From Setophaga petechia (Eukaryota > Chordata > Aves > Passeriformes > Parulidae), in assembly GCA_024362935.1 (NCBI GenBank), contig JANCRA010000001.1, positions 54,009,930-54,073,929 of the forward strand: a stretch of 64,000 bases of DNA, read 5' to 3'. Every line of letters starts with the position of its first letter. The stretch's first letter is position 1. Position numbers and translations under genes: made by a program. Under the pieces are notes generated by a model, which was not told the origin of the DNA, did no database searches, and saw nothing but the letters and a program-made list of their open reading frames with translations. This document shows, one piece after another, positions 13,805 to 26,727 of the stretch.

Positions 13805-16800
13805 AAGGATGCTAGTACAGCTTATTATGGTTTTGCTTTGCAGATTTGAACTTGAATGGGCTGCTTGAATGGTAGGCTCTTCTGGACCATGAGGTGAATT
13901 ATGCCAGGATGCCCCCAGGTCCCAGACTTGAGATATCTTTTGGGAAACCCCAGTTTCCTTGGCAGTCTCACAGGAAATGTCATGGTGCTGTGAGAACTAC
14001 TTATGTCCTTCCTTCCTTACAGGAAAAATAAAGTAAAATTGTCCAGTGAACCATAACAAAGATGATAAGACCAGCTTTGTTCTGGAAGGCTGTGTTGAAA
14101 TCTTAGAACTGTTTCTGAATTTTTTTAAATTCCATTGTGTGCTGTGCTGCTTATCATGGGATTTTTTTCCAGCAGAAGATTTCTCCCCTCCCCTCTTTTT
14201 TCCCCTGGTGCTTTTGTTTTTTTGGTTTGTATTTCTAAACTAATCCAAATAACTTGGGAATAGATTTTAGGACATCTAATGCGTATTTGCCAGAGAGAAG
14301 AACTGGAAGTCATGTTAAAAATATTTCACTTTCATGATATCCAGATGTGTCTAGACCTTGCTTTGTCAATCAACTGTGGTGACAACATCTGTTTTCTTCT
14401 TTTCCTTTCACTTTGTGTTCTTCAGAGTTGAGTAATTCAAAGGATAAACTGTGGCTTAATCCTCCGTATAAACTGTGGCACAGGGACATGGTCAGGTTCC
14501 CCTCAGCACTGCTCTGAGTTGAAGTTGAGTTCTGCCTGTGCAGGGGAGCTGCTGTTAAGTGTGTCAATTTTTCATGCTCTTGGGTTCCTATTGGTGCAAA
14601 CCCTGCTTGATTTTGAGAGCATTTTGTAAACTAATGTGATAAATAATGTAGGGTGAGGGTTCACTTTGAGGATAATAGAATATGTCTGAAATGGTGAGGT
14701 TAAATGAAAAATAGGACTCAGATTCAAGTTTGAGATGAGAAAAGCCTGAGAAAGGTGAGGGGGGTTCTTGACAATTTTCTATGGCTCAGTAAGAATGCAA
14801 TAATAATTGCACTTTTAACAGTCTTAAAATGATGCTTCTCATCTTCTCAGGAGTTCTTATGTGTGCTTGAGCTTGTACCTGGATTTGGCAGTAATTCACA
14901 TACAAATACTTACTGCTGGGTGATTGCCATGACAAATAAATCTACTTCTTTTTATATATTGTTCTTCAGTTTCTGTTGTGCCATTTTCTGCCATAAATAG
15001 TGTGCCCATGACTGTGGTAGATATTGTCACTCGTACTACAGGACTAGCCAGTGGAAGTGGCAGCAGGGACAGCAGACAGGGTTTTTTTTTTGTTACCAAA
15101 ATGTGCATTCTTAGTTAATGACCCTTTGGGGAGAAATGAACTACTTAAGAGTGGACAGGAGGATTTTCTTACACAGTTCTTTCTGGTGTACAGGTCTGTG
15201 AGGAGGTGGGGACAGAAGGTGGAGTGGTTTCAGCTTCCCTGGCGCTGCTTGAGAGGGTCAGGTGGAGTTTCAGCCCTCCCTCCCTTACGTTTCTGAGCTG
15301 TGGAACCAGGTGTGGAGCTGTGAAGGGCTGAGCACAGCTGTGCCAGGGTCATGCTTGGGTCCCCTGCGTGGGTGTTTGTGCAGGAAAAGCTGTGTGGCTG
15401 AGCTGCATGGAAGGGCAGTAACCAAATAACTGCCTGGTAAATTACTGGGAATGTATTTCCCTTGTACAAAAATATTTATGAAGGGAATGTTCGTTTGCCA
15501 GTTTTGAGCACGAGAAAATAGATTGAGGTGAGATTACAAAAGAACAGTTTGAAGGTGGGGCAGGGCAAAAGGAGGTGCTTTGAAATCAGTCACACACACT
15601 CCTCTTCCACCTGCAGTTCCTTGGATCCAGAAAATGAACCTGGGCCTCATTTCCATTCATACTAGTTTTTCAAAATGGTTTTAGAATAACTCAAAAAACC
15701 CCTCCCAAAATGAACCTACCAAAACAGTCTATAAAACTATTAAGAATAGTTTAAAAAAGGAAGATATTCAAACTTTATAGATTGTTCAGCAAGCTTTAAA
15801 TAATAGTGTGAATTATTGCAAGTGTAATTTTTAGTTATTTGCTTAGATGTCATTTTTTAAAAAAATTAAAACTGCTTCCTGGATATTTTCCCACTCTGTC
15901 AGAAGAAAACATTGATTTATTTCAAGCCTAGGGATAACTTTGGTGCAGTCTCTACAAAGATCTGATAGTAGTGATGGAAATTAAGTAGAAGTACTTAATG
16001 GTGATTTAGCTCTCTGTCTTGCACTTAGCCTTAAAACTGACTGTATTTTTGTATTTTTCAGTGAGTTTTGGTGAAGGTTCCAGAGGAATTTAGGCATATC
16101 TGTCTTGCCACTGGAGTTGAGAATGAGGAAGAGTTAGCAATGCACAGAAAATTTTCAAGGATTTTGGAAATAAACTTATGCGACTTCTTCATTGGCTGTC
16201 TGGGATCTGTCTCAGTGTGAACAGGATTATCTGTGTGGCTAAATCAGTAATACTAGCCATATTAATGTGTTTTGGTCATGTGAATTGTCCCAGTGAAGTG
16301 TATATATGTCTGATAAGAAATATTTGATACTCATCAAGCATCAGAGTGAGTGTGTTCTTGAAAATGCAGTGGTAATGGTTGAACTTTCATGCTAGTCACA
16401 AGATTTTTGTGCCACTGAAGGCAAAAATAATTGCTCCTATGCAGAAGTTTCAAACGTATTCTGTGTAAGGACTAAAGCATCAACTCATAGCATGGATAGA
16501 CAAAATTCTGAGTAATCAGCAAGGTATCTCATGAAAAATTTATTTCTGCTTCCAAGTGTCAAAACTACTTCCTGCAGAGCTTACAGATAAAACTAGTTTC
16601 TGTCAAGCTGTGTACCAAAGGATGAAGCACCAGAAGAAGAATTTGTTCATCATTAAATAACTTCCAGTGTGTAGAAATACTTTCAGAATATGGAAGGGAG
16701 AGGAAAGCATGGGAAGCTGGGACTTAACTCTGCTTTTAATGTTTTGAATTCAGTCATGGTGGTCACTATTATGTTAATATTTGAGGACAGACTAAACACT

Positions 16801-19800
16801 GAGAAAGCTAAACATACATCCTGCCTGCAACACCAATTAAAACAAGAAAGCCACTTACACTGGGTGGAGGGAATTCTTTTCACAGCAATAAGCAGAGGTT
16901 ACATTAGCAGTGGATGTGCAGAAATGTTTTTTGCTATGCTGTAACTACTCAAAAACCAGAATGAGCAAAGTGTATGTACTAGTGGCTGAGAGCGAGGACT
17001 GCAAACGCTTGTGCTTTTGATTTCTCTCTTGGTTAAACATCTTGTAGGCTTGTCTCTCTTGGGGGTGTTGGGAAAATGATGGATATAGTCCTTTGGTCTT
17101 GGGTTTCCTGGGGCTTCCAGTACTGAGAGGTGTACATTCTTTCCCCTTTTGTCTAATTTCCTCCCTTTGAAGTGGAGATCAGGCTTCCATTGAAAGCAGA
17201 GGTTGTCCAGATACATGGCATATGAACATCTGACTTTATTTGAGAGTACATGAAAGGCTTTTATTAGTTTCTTTTAACATTTCTGTCTCATAATATCATC
17301 TTAAATCACACTCTCAAATGAAATCATAATAGTTGCTGCCTAGATTCCTTGTGTGTTGTAGAAAGCTTAATGCTTTATGTACAGGATCTCTCAAGGCCTA
17401 GCTGAGATTTCAGCTACACTGCCTTCCATATGTTTGGAAAAAAACTCTTCATCATCTGCATCCAATTTAGCAGGGAGCTGGAATGCTGGAAACATGTTTT
17501 GTTCCTGCTGAAATATAACTGCAAGCACTCTGCGAGTGAAAGCATCACAGTGGAGTTGTTCCTCTGTGTGTGCAAAGCAGAGGTGTCCAAGTTTAGCTGC
17601 CTTCATTTATTTGTAGGTTTGGGTCCATATCCCTTTGGTGTGTGGGCTGAGCTGGAGGGCAGCGGTGAGCCCACGACAAAGCCATCGGGCCAGCTGTGGT
17701 TCCACTTAGCTCTTGGTGTGGGCCAGAGGAGCCCTGTGCTGCTCCCCTGCTCCTGCTGCAGGTATTGCTGTGGGGATCTCACGTGTTCTGAATGGGCTGC
17801 TGCTCCTGGAGCTTCCTCCCAGATCTGGCCAAGGACACTTGGTGATGGCTGATACTTCAGTAGCTGATACTTAGACTCTTCAGCAGGCCTTGGTGCACAA
17901 GGTAGGTAGGTGATGCTACTCCTTACAGTGCCTAGTCACAAATAGCAACTGGATTAGCAGTTTTCTTGTTTGTTTTGCTGAAACACGGGGCAAATTTCAT
18001 CATCCCAAGAGGCAAAGTGTGTTGGTGCTGTTTTGTATGTGTTTTGTCCAGATTCCTTTACCAGCCTATTGCTGCGAAGCTGAATGCCTTCCACAGACAA
18101 TGTCTGACATCTGTTATCTTTGCTGGATTGTTTTTCTCTGTGTCAACTTGAAAATTGTATGTATAAAGTGTTTTTTTTTATTTATTTGAATCTTCCAGGG
18201 CATTTGACTGTTTTGTTAGGAAATGCAAGGTCAAATAAATGTTTTTGATGAGTCTTGCTGTTTACACTTAACAGCTCTGAAGCGGCACCAGCAGTATTAT
18301 GTCTTTGAAAAGACAAAGGCCTTAGGAATAATTGAAAACAAAATAGTGAAGAATTAGAAAAGCTGTGCCAGAGCTAATATAAGAAGAGAAGTCAGGTCAC
18401 AAGACAATCAGGGCATCTGTTCTGCAATCTCCCAAAGGACGAAGTTCTTTGTGTTTTCTAGAAAACCCAACTGTTGCTACAATGTTGTCTATTTGCACTG
18501 GGGAATCTGTTTTGTTAAAAGATTAATTATCATTTTCCATTTCTAAAGGTTCAAATATTGTCTTGAGAACCACTGTGTCTGTTGGAAGAGAATCTGAAGA
18601 ATCCTATTCCATCTTCATCTGTTCTAATTAAACTTGGTTCCTCAATTTGGGAGAATGATGGATCAAGCTGATAAACCACACAACTCCATGTAAAAATTGC
18701 TTTCTATGTGGTTGATACATAGGGATTTTAAGAGCAGAGTTATTTTTCAAATCATTATCTGATCAAGACAAGATGAAAAAGTAAGGGTGTAGTTAGGGTT
18801 GCAGATAAAGAGAAGAAGGAAGTATGAAGTTATTAGGAGGCTGGAATAATTTAATTGCCTTACATTGGCTTTTCTGCAGTGTCTGTTCTGCAGTTTTCTG
18901 CATTATCTGTTCTAGAGGTTGGTTGTGAGTATGATTCCTTGGGAAAAATTGTCCTTAACTGGTAGTTATAAAATAATAAAAGTCACAGCTGTAACTTTCA
19001 CTCAGCTCTACTGAACTGGCTTTGCAAATGGAATAAACTGTGGTGCTGATTGTTTTAGCAGTCAACTCATGTAATTCATACTTTCCAGAATGCACCTTAT
19101 TCTGCAAAAAGAAATCCTCAAACAATCTGTGCTTTGGCAGAGAAGGAACTGCTTGAGTTTGTGAGACCCTGATTTAAACTTTATTTGGTTTCCTGCGCCG
19201 ATGAAACATGTTGCTTTTGAAATGCAGGATGGTGTTGGTGCAGGGCATAGACAACCTGAAGGTTACAAGCCAGGCAAAGAAGGTGTCCTTTTCTTCTTTG
19301 TGAAAATAAAGAACAAAAAATCAAGAAAGCAACAGTGCAGAGCCATGATGGTCATATGGAGGGAGATGGGGCATTTTTGGGGTTTGGATGGCAAGCCTTC
19401 TCTGCTGTTTTGACTACAGTAGAGTGAAATGGTAAGGCCTGTCTGGCTGGAGGTGATAACCTCCTTTCCCTTGGGCATGTTGGTATTCTCCTCTTTAGAT
19501 AGTGACTTATATAAACACAGACTCTCCTTACTGCAAAGGGAGTTAATAAGAAAAGGTAGATTTTGCTGTTTTGTTCTTGATGCTATTTTATGCTGTTAAT
19601 GAGCTCTGTCATTCATAGCAGAAGAAATTTATATTCTCAGCATACCTTGCCTCTCTTAAATTAGATAAATTGAATAAATTGAACTCTGTAAACATGATCA
19701 TGCTGAGCACAGTCTCAAAGTGGTTACAGATCCAGGAGCCACTATATTTGGATTATTTTTCTTTTGCTTTTATGTCTGTTTTTTTAAAGTGTTAGTCCTA

Positions 19801-22615
19801 GTTAATGTCAATTTCTCTTTTTGTAGCCTGCCTAAAACCTGGAGAATGCCCGATGTTGTTTGCTACTAGTTAGTGCTTTTTTAAAAAAATAAAAATCTAA
19901 ACATAATGTTTTCATTAAGTTTTATGTAGATAAGTAACATATACACATTTTCTGGTTTTGAATCCTTTTAGGTGAATAACTTAACTTGGTTTTCCCTTTT
20001 TCATTTTCGGTGCAGCAATGTCAGCAAAAGATGCTTACATGTTTTTAGCTGGCTTTCAGGTCACTGAAGGTAAGGTGACGTGTTCTTGACTCTAGTTCTG
20101 CTTCTCCTTCAGCTCACATGGCACAGTAGTGACCAGAGGGAGACACATGAACATCAAATCCTTTTAGGGAAGGTGTGCTCACCTTTTAGCTGGGGGTTAT
20201 TATGGTGGAGTGCAAAGACTGTGGATGGAACACAGCAGAGTTGGCTGTTCCTTTAGTACAGGCTGGAAAAGTAGATGTTGGCATCCATGCACAGATTGAC
20301 CTTTTAAAGGGTAAGGACCCCATGAATTTATTCCATTCCCCCATATAAATTCATTTTAGAGTCAAAGGAGAGTGTTGATGCTGATTTAGGAATTCAGGGA
20401 TAGTACTCACTTTGCTTAGAACTTTACTGGAAAGGGCAGTACCACAGTGGTGTTATTTTTCATTCACTAATATATGATAATTTTTAATTTACTAAAACAA
20501 TTTAGGTGGCATGGATATACACTGCTACTTTCTGAAATACATAGGAAAGATTGTGAACTCTTTTTCTGATGTAAACTTGGTCTTACAAAAGTGAAATGTT
20601 AGTTCTTTAAGTATGAATTAATGCTTTTCCTGGGCAGAAGATGGAAATGTCAACTGCAAAGTAATGGTGCTTATTTAGAGTTGGCTTTTTCAGTGGAAAG
20701 ACACACATCTGCTTTTTAAAAAATCTGACTATATTGTCTCCAGCATTCTACCATGGAAATTTATGTCAGTATGGTTAATGTTTTTAAGTGACAGATGCAA
20801 TTGCCATTTACATAAAACATTTCTGAGCAGCATTAAAACTATACTGATTCCTGTTTAAAAGTAGGTCTATTTAAAGTTTAGGTCCTGCTGGGGCTGGCAT
20901 GCAGAGAGGACACAAATCTTGGCTCTGGTACTAAGTTTAGTAGGAATGGAAGCAGATGCACCTCTGAGGTTGCCAAGTTTGAGCTTTTGGTTCTGACTTG
21001 CCCGTGTTTATTTGAGTTGGGACAGTGTCAAGATACTCCTGAGGCTGGGTGGGTGCTCACTACCTGTGCACAGTATGTGCCTACCTACTTAATATCCATG
21101 TACTCCTCTGCATGCATGCAGGACAGCTGGGAAATGTGCATGGTAATTCTGGATGGCAGTGAAGGCACTGGCTGGAACTCTGTCAGTTCCTCTGGTACGC
21201 TGGGTCAGGATCCTCCCACATGCACATCTGTGATGCCATGATCCTTCTGGGGAGCACATGGAAGCAAGAGAGATTTGCTTCAGAGGCATCTCTCGGCACA
21301 TCACCAAGTGCTGCTGTTACTTGAATTTCTTTCTACTGACAGGGATAAACATTACATTGTGCATAACAAAGCAGAGGAAGTAATTTTGCATGAAATGTTT
21401 GTGGCAAATACGTTCAAAATAAGTCCATGGATTTCTCTTCGTCAAATGTGTGCTATTGTAAGACTTTAAAGGTCATTGTGGGCTGAGTTGAGATGGGTTG
21501 AACCTTGCTTTGTTTCCCCTGAGGCTTCTATGGAGGCACCCAGAGATAAGGTTCCTCCTGCTCTGAACATCTGAGTATCCAGAGAGATGTTGCCAGCCAG
21601 TACTTGGCTGTGTTAATCTCTTTGCCAGCGTTGGGACTAAATTTGCTCTGACCAAGAAAGGAGTTAGAAGTGTGGTGCAGGCAGCAAATACTTGTCTTTA
21701 TCCCTCCCACTCTCCATCAACTACAAACTCTTCCTTCAGAACCTGTGAGCTCCTTTGATTTGTAAGTACTGCAGCAGATCTGAGAGGAGGCTCTTGCTAC
21801 CATAGACAAACTGGAATGTATTTTTTAGCATATTTAGTGAATTTCACTTGTAGCATCTTAATTCTCTTGATCAGTTTTATAAGGAATGTGCAAACTCTGG
21901 ACTCTTGTGAATTGGAAAGTCCTGTTGTGTTGGATTTCCTAAAAAAGCATTCAGCCTTGTTTCATTCTCAGTGATTCACTGTCAGAGGGCTGCTGACATC
22001 TGTACTCAGATGTCTTTTGCCACCAGTCTTTGAGAACAAAGAGTAGTGCTAGAGATTATTTTTATACTTTGAGAGATCATCTGTTGAGATCATGCTTGGG
22101 CACAACACTTAATCAATTCTTTTGTAAGTGAAGCCAGTATTTGCTGAAGTATTTGCCACTCACATATGGGAATTAAGTTACTTTTAAGCTGTCCTTACTA
22201 CTACTTTCCCCATGTAAAGTATGAAGCTGTAAACAGGGTTTATGTATTTCCAGTGTCAGATATTCAGAGGCAGTGTTACCCTTTGGTTGGAAGTGACATC
22301 TGGGACTTGAAATGTCTTTCAGCTGTTCCAGATGCTGCTTTTGACTTGCTCCCTGACCTTTTCACTGCTCAGTATTTCAACTCCTGAGACTTGTCAGCTG
22401 TTCTGCATTTTTTTGTCTATCTTGCATCACTTGACCCTTTCAGCTATCAGAGGTGCTTTATTGCCTTGTCTGTAGTTTTTCAAGCTTCTCCAGATAGTTA
22501 GAGCTGATCTTCTGCTCTATGCAGTTTACCTCCAGCATTGCCAGTTGTGCAAAATAAGACTTGAAATGGGAGTCTGGGTAGAAACCTGGTGGGTTAAGGA
22601 CCACTCCATTCTAAT

Positions 22616-22725
22616 GATAGAATAGTTTTGTGTTGGGAGGGGCCTTTTAAAGGTCACCCAGTCCAACCCCTCTGCAATGAACAGAACACCTTCACTTTTC
22701 CAGTCACTTTGGTAGCAGCAACCTT
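22616..22725 (-). mobile_element. CR1 LINE 3' terminal fragment, antisense
   Basis: The + strand reads ATAGAATAGTTTTGTGTTGG, then GAGGGGCCTTTTAAAGGTCA, then CCCAGTCCAACCCCTCTGCA. This is the antisense form of a CR1 3' end (a GGTTGGAAGGGACCTTTAAAG-type block). Similarity fades after about 22700. It is a short, 5'-truncated remnant. Confidence 0.85.
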
Positions 22726-25700
22726 GTCTTGTGACTGTGTCTGCCATGTGAGGAAAAAGCTGAGGGGATATATACATAATGGGTGGCATGCAAAAAAGCA
22801 TAACAGAGATACTGTGATCCTTGGAAGTTGTTGCTGAAGTTCTTCAAAACTCTCTCCTATGCTGTGACATTTTGCAGCCACTCCTGAATCAGGTATGGTG
22901 TGTGTGTACCTGAGAAGCAATACCCAGACAGATTGTGTGCAAATGTCTGCCAGTTACACAAGTCTTCTACAGGTGGAGTCCATCTCCACCCAAAAAAGTT
23001 AGTGGGATTAGGAAGTAATGGTGAAGTGTCCTTTCTAGGTGTCAGGAAAGAATCTGTGATCAGCAGAGTGCTCTCAGCTTTGCAATTTTGTTATAGCTCC
23101 TGCTGCCACAGCAGTGGTGGGAGAACAAGAAAGGAGAAAGCTGCTGTGTGGATTTTCACAGAATAGGACTGAATGACAAGGGCAGCAAAAGTTAAAGCTG
23201 TGAAAATTAGTCCAAATGCTGATCTGACAGTGTGGTGTGATGCTGCAGTAACAGAAAGGCTGCAATTGCTTTGCTTTTACAAAACTGTGCACATGTTTAT
23301 TAACACTAGTCATTATCACAGAAAATAAATATACACATGTAGAAGTGGATGTTTTAAAAAGTGCCTGACCAAATGTGTTAACTAATTCCTGTTATAATTC
23401 ATAAGAAGTTGAATGGCTTCTTATATTCTTGATAAATCCTCAAGTCCCGTTTTATTTGGGCTCTTTATAGCTGTGTTTGAATTCCTGTAAGAAAACAGGA
23501 GGCTTGTAAAGGTTTGGCTGGTCTAAGAATGTGTTAGAAAATTCTGACATGAAAATGCAAATGAGGTACTTAAGAGTTTGTATTTGACCAAGGCCTCAAT
23601 TTTCTGGCAAAATTATTGGGTCTTGATTTTTGAATTGATCCCAAAATGCATTGAAAAAGTAATGGATGTCTTTCCCTCAGCTGCGCCAGGCAGTGAGTAT
23701 CACCTGCTGCAGTTTGACTGCTGATAATACCTCTCACAGTTTTTTATTGCCTAAGGAGTAATTATTTAGGCCTTGGAATTAAAATTCTTTCAAGCAAAGT
23801 ATATTCAGGCTGTCCCTGTTAGGACAGAAGTGAGAGTGAGGAATGCAGAGCAGCCAGGTGATCTGTGCCTAGGAAGGTTACTGCCAGTGCTCCAAGAGGT
23901 TTGTTAGATGTCTCAGAAAACCTTTTGGATAAATGTATAATGTCTGTTCTAAAAGTTTGTGGCAGAAAGCTACTGGCAAGTGCACTGCTGCAGGTTTTGG
24001 AAGCAAGAGAGGAATGCTGTAAGATCTCTCCTTGCAGTGACAGAAACTGAGACATGCTCCATGCAATGTAAAAATGCTAAGCACAAACAGAAAGTTAGCT
24101 TAGAAAGTTATTAAGTATGTTTTTACCTCTGACATGCTTTTCCTTCCCTGTGCAATATCCCTTTGGCATAACAGATGAGTAGCAACTGATTTGCAGTATC
24201 CTGATGGTGGGAAATAGGCCAGTCTTCTGCTTCCTGCAGCAGTTGCTTAAAGCTCATGCCACTGTTGCAGCAGAGATTCAGGTGTCTTGGGATGTCTTAC
24301 AAGCAAGATGAATGCTGACAGTGTTTTCACATACTAAATGATTTTAAGAAGTTGCTACTCAGTAAGACTAAATAAAAAATAAATTGGAAGGAAACTCGCT
24401 GGTCAAAGGCAGCAACTCTGAACCTGAAAGATACCAATGAACTCAAACACACTCTGGATAACTTGTTATAAATAAGCTGAGGGAACACAAAACTGGACAT
24501 CATTTGGAAAGAGATGTAAGTGTTGAAGTATTAATCTAATTTGACATAGCACCATTGTGTCACAGAGACTTTTATGAATTTTGTGGCAGATATGTTCATC
24601 AATAACCAAGCCTATTATTGCTGCAAAATTTGTCTCTTACTGCCTATCTGTCCCTGTCTCTGGTGTAGAGAGGTCATGTCTCTTCAGTGTTCTGTGTGCG
24701 TGCTCTTTTTTGCTCTTTTTGTGAGAGCAAGGGGATTAGATGAGATGGGTTGAAGGAGCATGGATCTGGGGCAGGCACTCTGGCAGCTTCCCACTTTTAT
24801 CCATTTTGTGGTAGGCTGACACTGGGCTGCAAAAAACAGCATTTGAGCAGTGGCAAAGATGAAGAGTTACTGGAAGTGAACTCTGCTGATGTTTTGCATG
24901 CTTGAAATGTGCTATCTTGGCCATGAGAAATTTCAGTGAGAAGAAAAACATTGACTGCAAACCACCAGGGTTTCTTGCCAAACAGATCATCTTCACGCGG
25001 TCCTGTGGCTATTCTTGTAACTGCATTTGGTGTGCTTTAATGAGTTTCTCTGACTATTTCCTGGCAAAATGCTGGGATCTGGGGGAGATGCCCGATTTCA
25101 TAATTCAAGTATTGAGTGAGTGGTAGCTGAGGAGAAACTTCCCTGCTTTCTGTGCCTGCCGCCAGCACAGACCTTCCACACTGGCAAGGAGAACATAAGT
25201 GCAGTTAGTTGCCTTCTATACAGACCAGTGAGAGAGGCAAGTGGCTTTATGGGAGCAGAAAAAGGTTGGATTAAGGCCAGCAGTGGTGGATGGTGATGGT
25301 CTCCATGGGCCAGGAGATGTTGATGCAGAGCCAAAGTGTCAGGGAACATTTCTCATTTTGTTTGCTTTGCACTCCCAATGTCCAGACAAGCCCAGGAGAG
25401 TGAGCCCACAGGCAGCCCCAAATGAGTATATTGTATAGAATTTATTCAGTTCTGGTCATTACCTAAACTGGAGGCTGGCCAAGTCAGTAGAGTTGACTCT
25501 GGCAGCAAGTACAAGTTGTGTTTCCTGTTGAGAAGATGAGTTTGAGGAATATTCTCATTTAGTGCTGAAAATGCATGGCTTTCTGCCTCCTCTTATGAGA
25601 CTGAGAGGACTGGGAGTATGTTGATGTAATTCCACACTTTGTCATGTGTTGTTTACATACTGTTTGCACCTCACTGTTCTCTGCATCAGTGCCAGCACCC

Positions 25701-25946
25701 TGATATTTCTGCAATTTATTTTTATGATCTTAGTGTTGAAACAGCTGTAAAAACAAGTAGTGAAAGTGAGCCAGCTGCTGGAATTTCTGATTCCAAGTCT
25801 GGTTTGTAGTAGGCAGACATTGAAAGGGAAGGATATATGAAAAACAACAAATAAACTTAATCTCAGGACTAAATGCAAACAAGTTAAGTGGCTGAATTTT
25901 TTACTGCTGAAGAGAGTTAAATCACTAATGAATTAAATAATATAGC

Positions 25947-25962
25947 TTTTTTTTTTTTTTTT
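25947..25962. repeat. Poly-T tract, 16 bases
   Basis: A run of 16 T followed by GTACAG. It has the form of a pyrimidine tract plus AG acceptor, but the sequence after it has stops and no recognised exon. Confidence 0.9.
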
Positions 25963-26711
25963 GTACAGAGCATCTCTAAGTGCGTACTACTGCTTTAAAG
26001 ATCTTACACAGTCCTGTGAGGACTTGGGAGCAGTAGACCTGTTGTCTCTCCTACACCTCATTTAATATTGCAGAAATAGATAGAAATTTTACCAGACAAA
26101 GAGATGGAGATGTATTAACATCTCCCTTGGCTAGATAAAAATTCATATCCTTACTTTGTACACTGATATCAGCACCATTGGCATCTGACTTCATGAAAGA
26201 AAATAAAAGGTTGTCTTTCATGCAAACAGCTAATTTGTTTTGACTTTGGTATTTAGATTCTTGTTTGTGGTCCAAGTGTAATAGGAACCTAATGTCTTTA
26301 GCACTGCAGTGATACACATAGATACTGTATTTAAACTCCTTTGTCCCTGCCTTGAGGCTTGCCCAGGCAGCCGAGCTGAGCTGATCAGCTTAGCAGTTGT
26401 GCACCAAGGAGCACAGGGTAGCCTATGGGTAATGATTTTGTTCCTTTTTTCAGTTGCAGTGATTCACCTGCTGTTTACAGTGCTTCCCATAAAATATTTG
26501 CTAATATTCACTTTCTCAGGGTGTGAGTTGGAGAGCTGCTTCTTGGCATCTACTTTGGTCCAGCCAAAACCCAGCAGCATCCAAGAGTCCAAGAGATTCC
26601 TGCTTGTATTCAGAAAATGCCAATTAGAATTGGGTGCATTTCCTTTTGGAGAGAAGGTAGTGTGGTCTGAGGACTTGTCAGCATGTTCATTTTCGTTCTT
26701 GAAACTGTAAC

Positions 26712-26727
26712 CACACACACACACACA
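26712..26727. repeat. (CA)8 microsatellite
   Basis: Eight uninterrupted CA units, then TGCACACA. This is a typical vertebrate dinucleotide repeat. Confidence 0.92.

Larger units (their letters stand above)
7161..22615. other. Repeat-poor intronic DNA, no gene seen
   Basis: Apart from the small repeats and palindromes listed separately, this 15.5 kb shows no recognisable exon, RNA gene or mobile element. A 140-codon ORF at 17430-17852 has no motif I know and lies in a locally GC-richer patch (about 17640-17830). Confidence 0.6.

Noticed and set aside
17430..17852. 140-codon ORF in a GC-richer patch
   Set aside because: No domain, signal or codon pattern I recognise, and no splice or promoter context. 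Length is within chance for this much DNA.
25947..25968. Poly-T plus CAG looking like a splice acceptor
   Set aside because: What follows has no open coding frame of a known family and no matching donor context.
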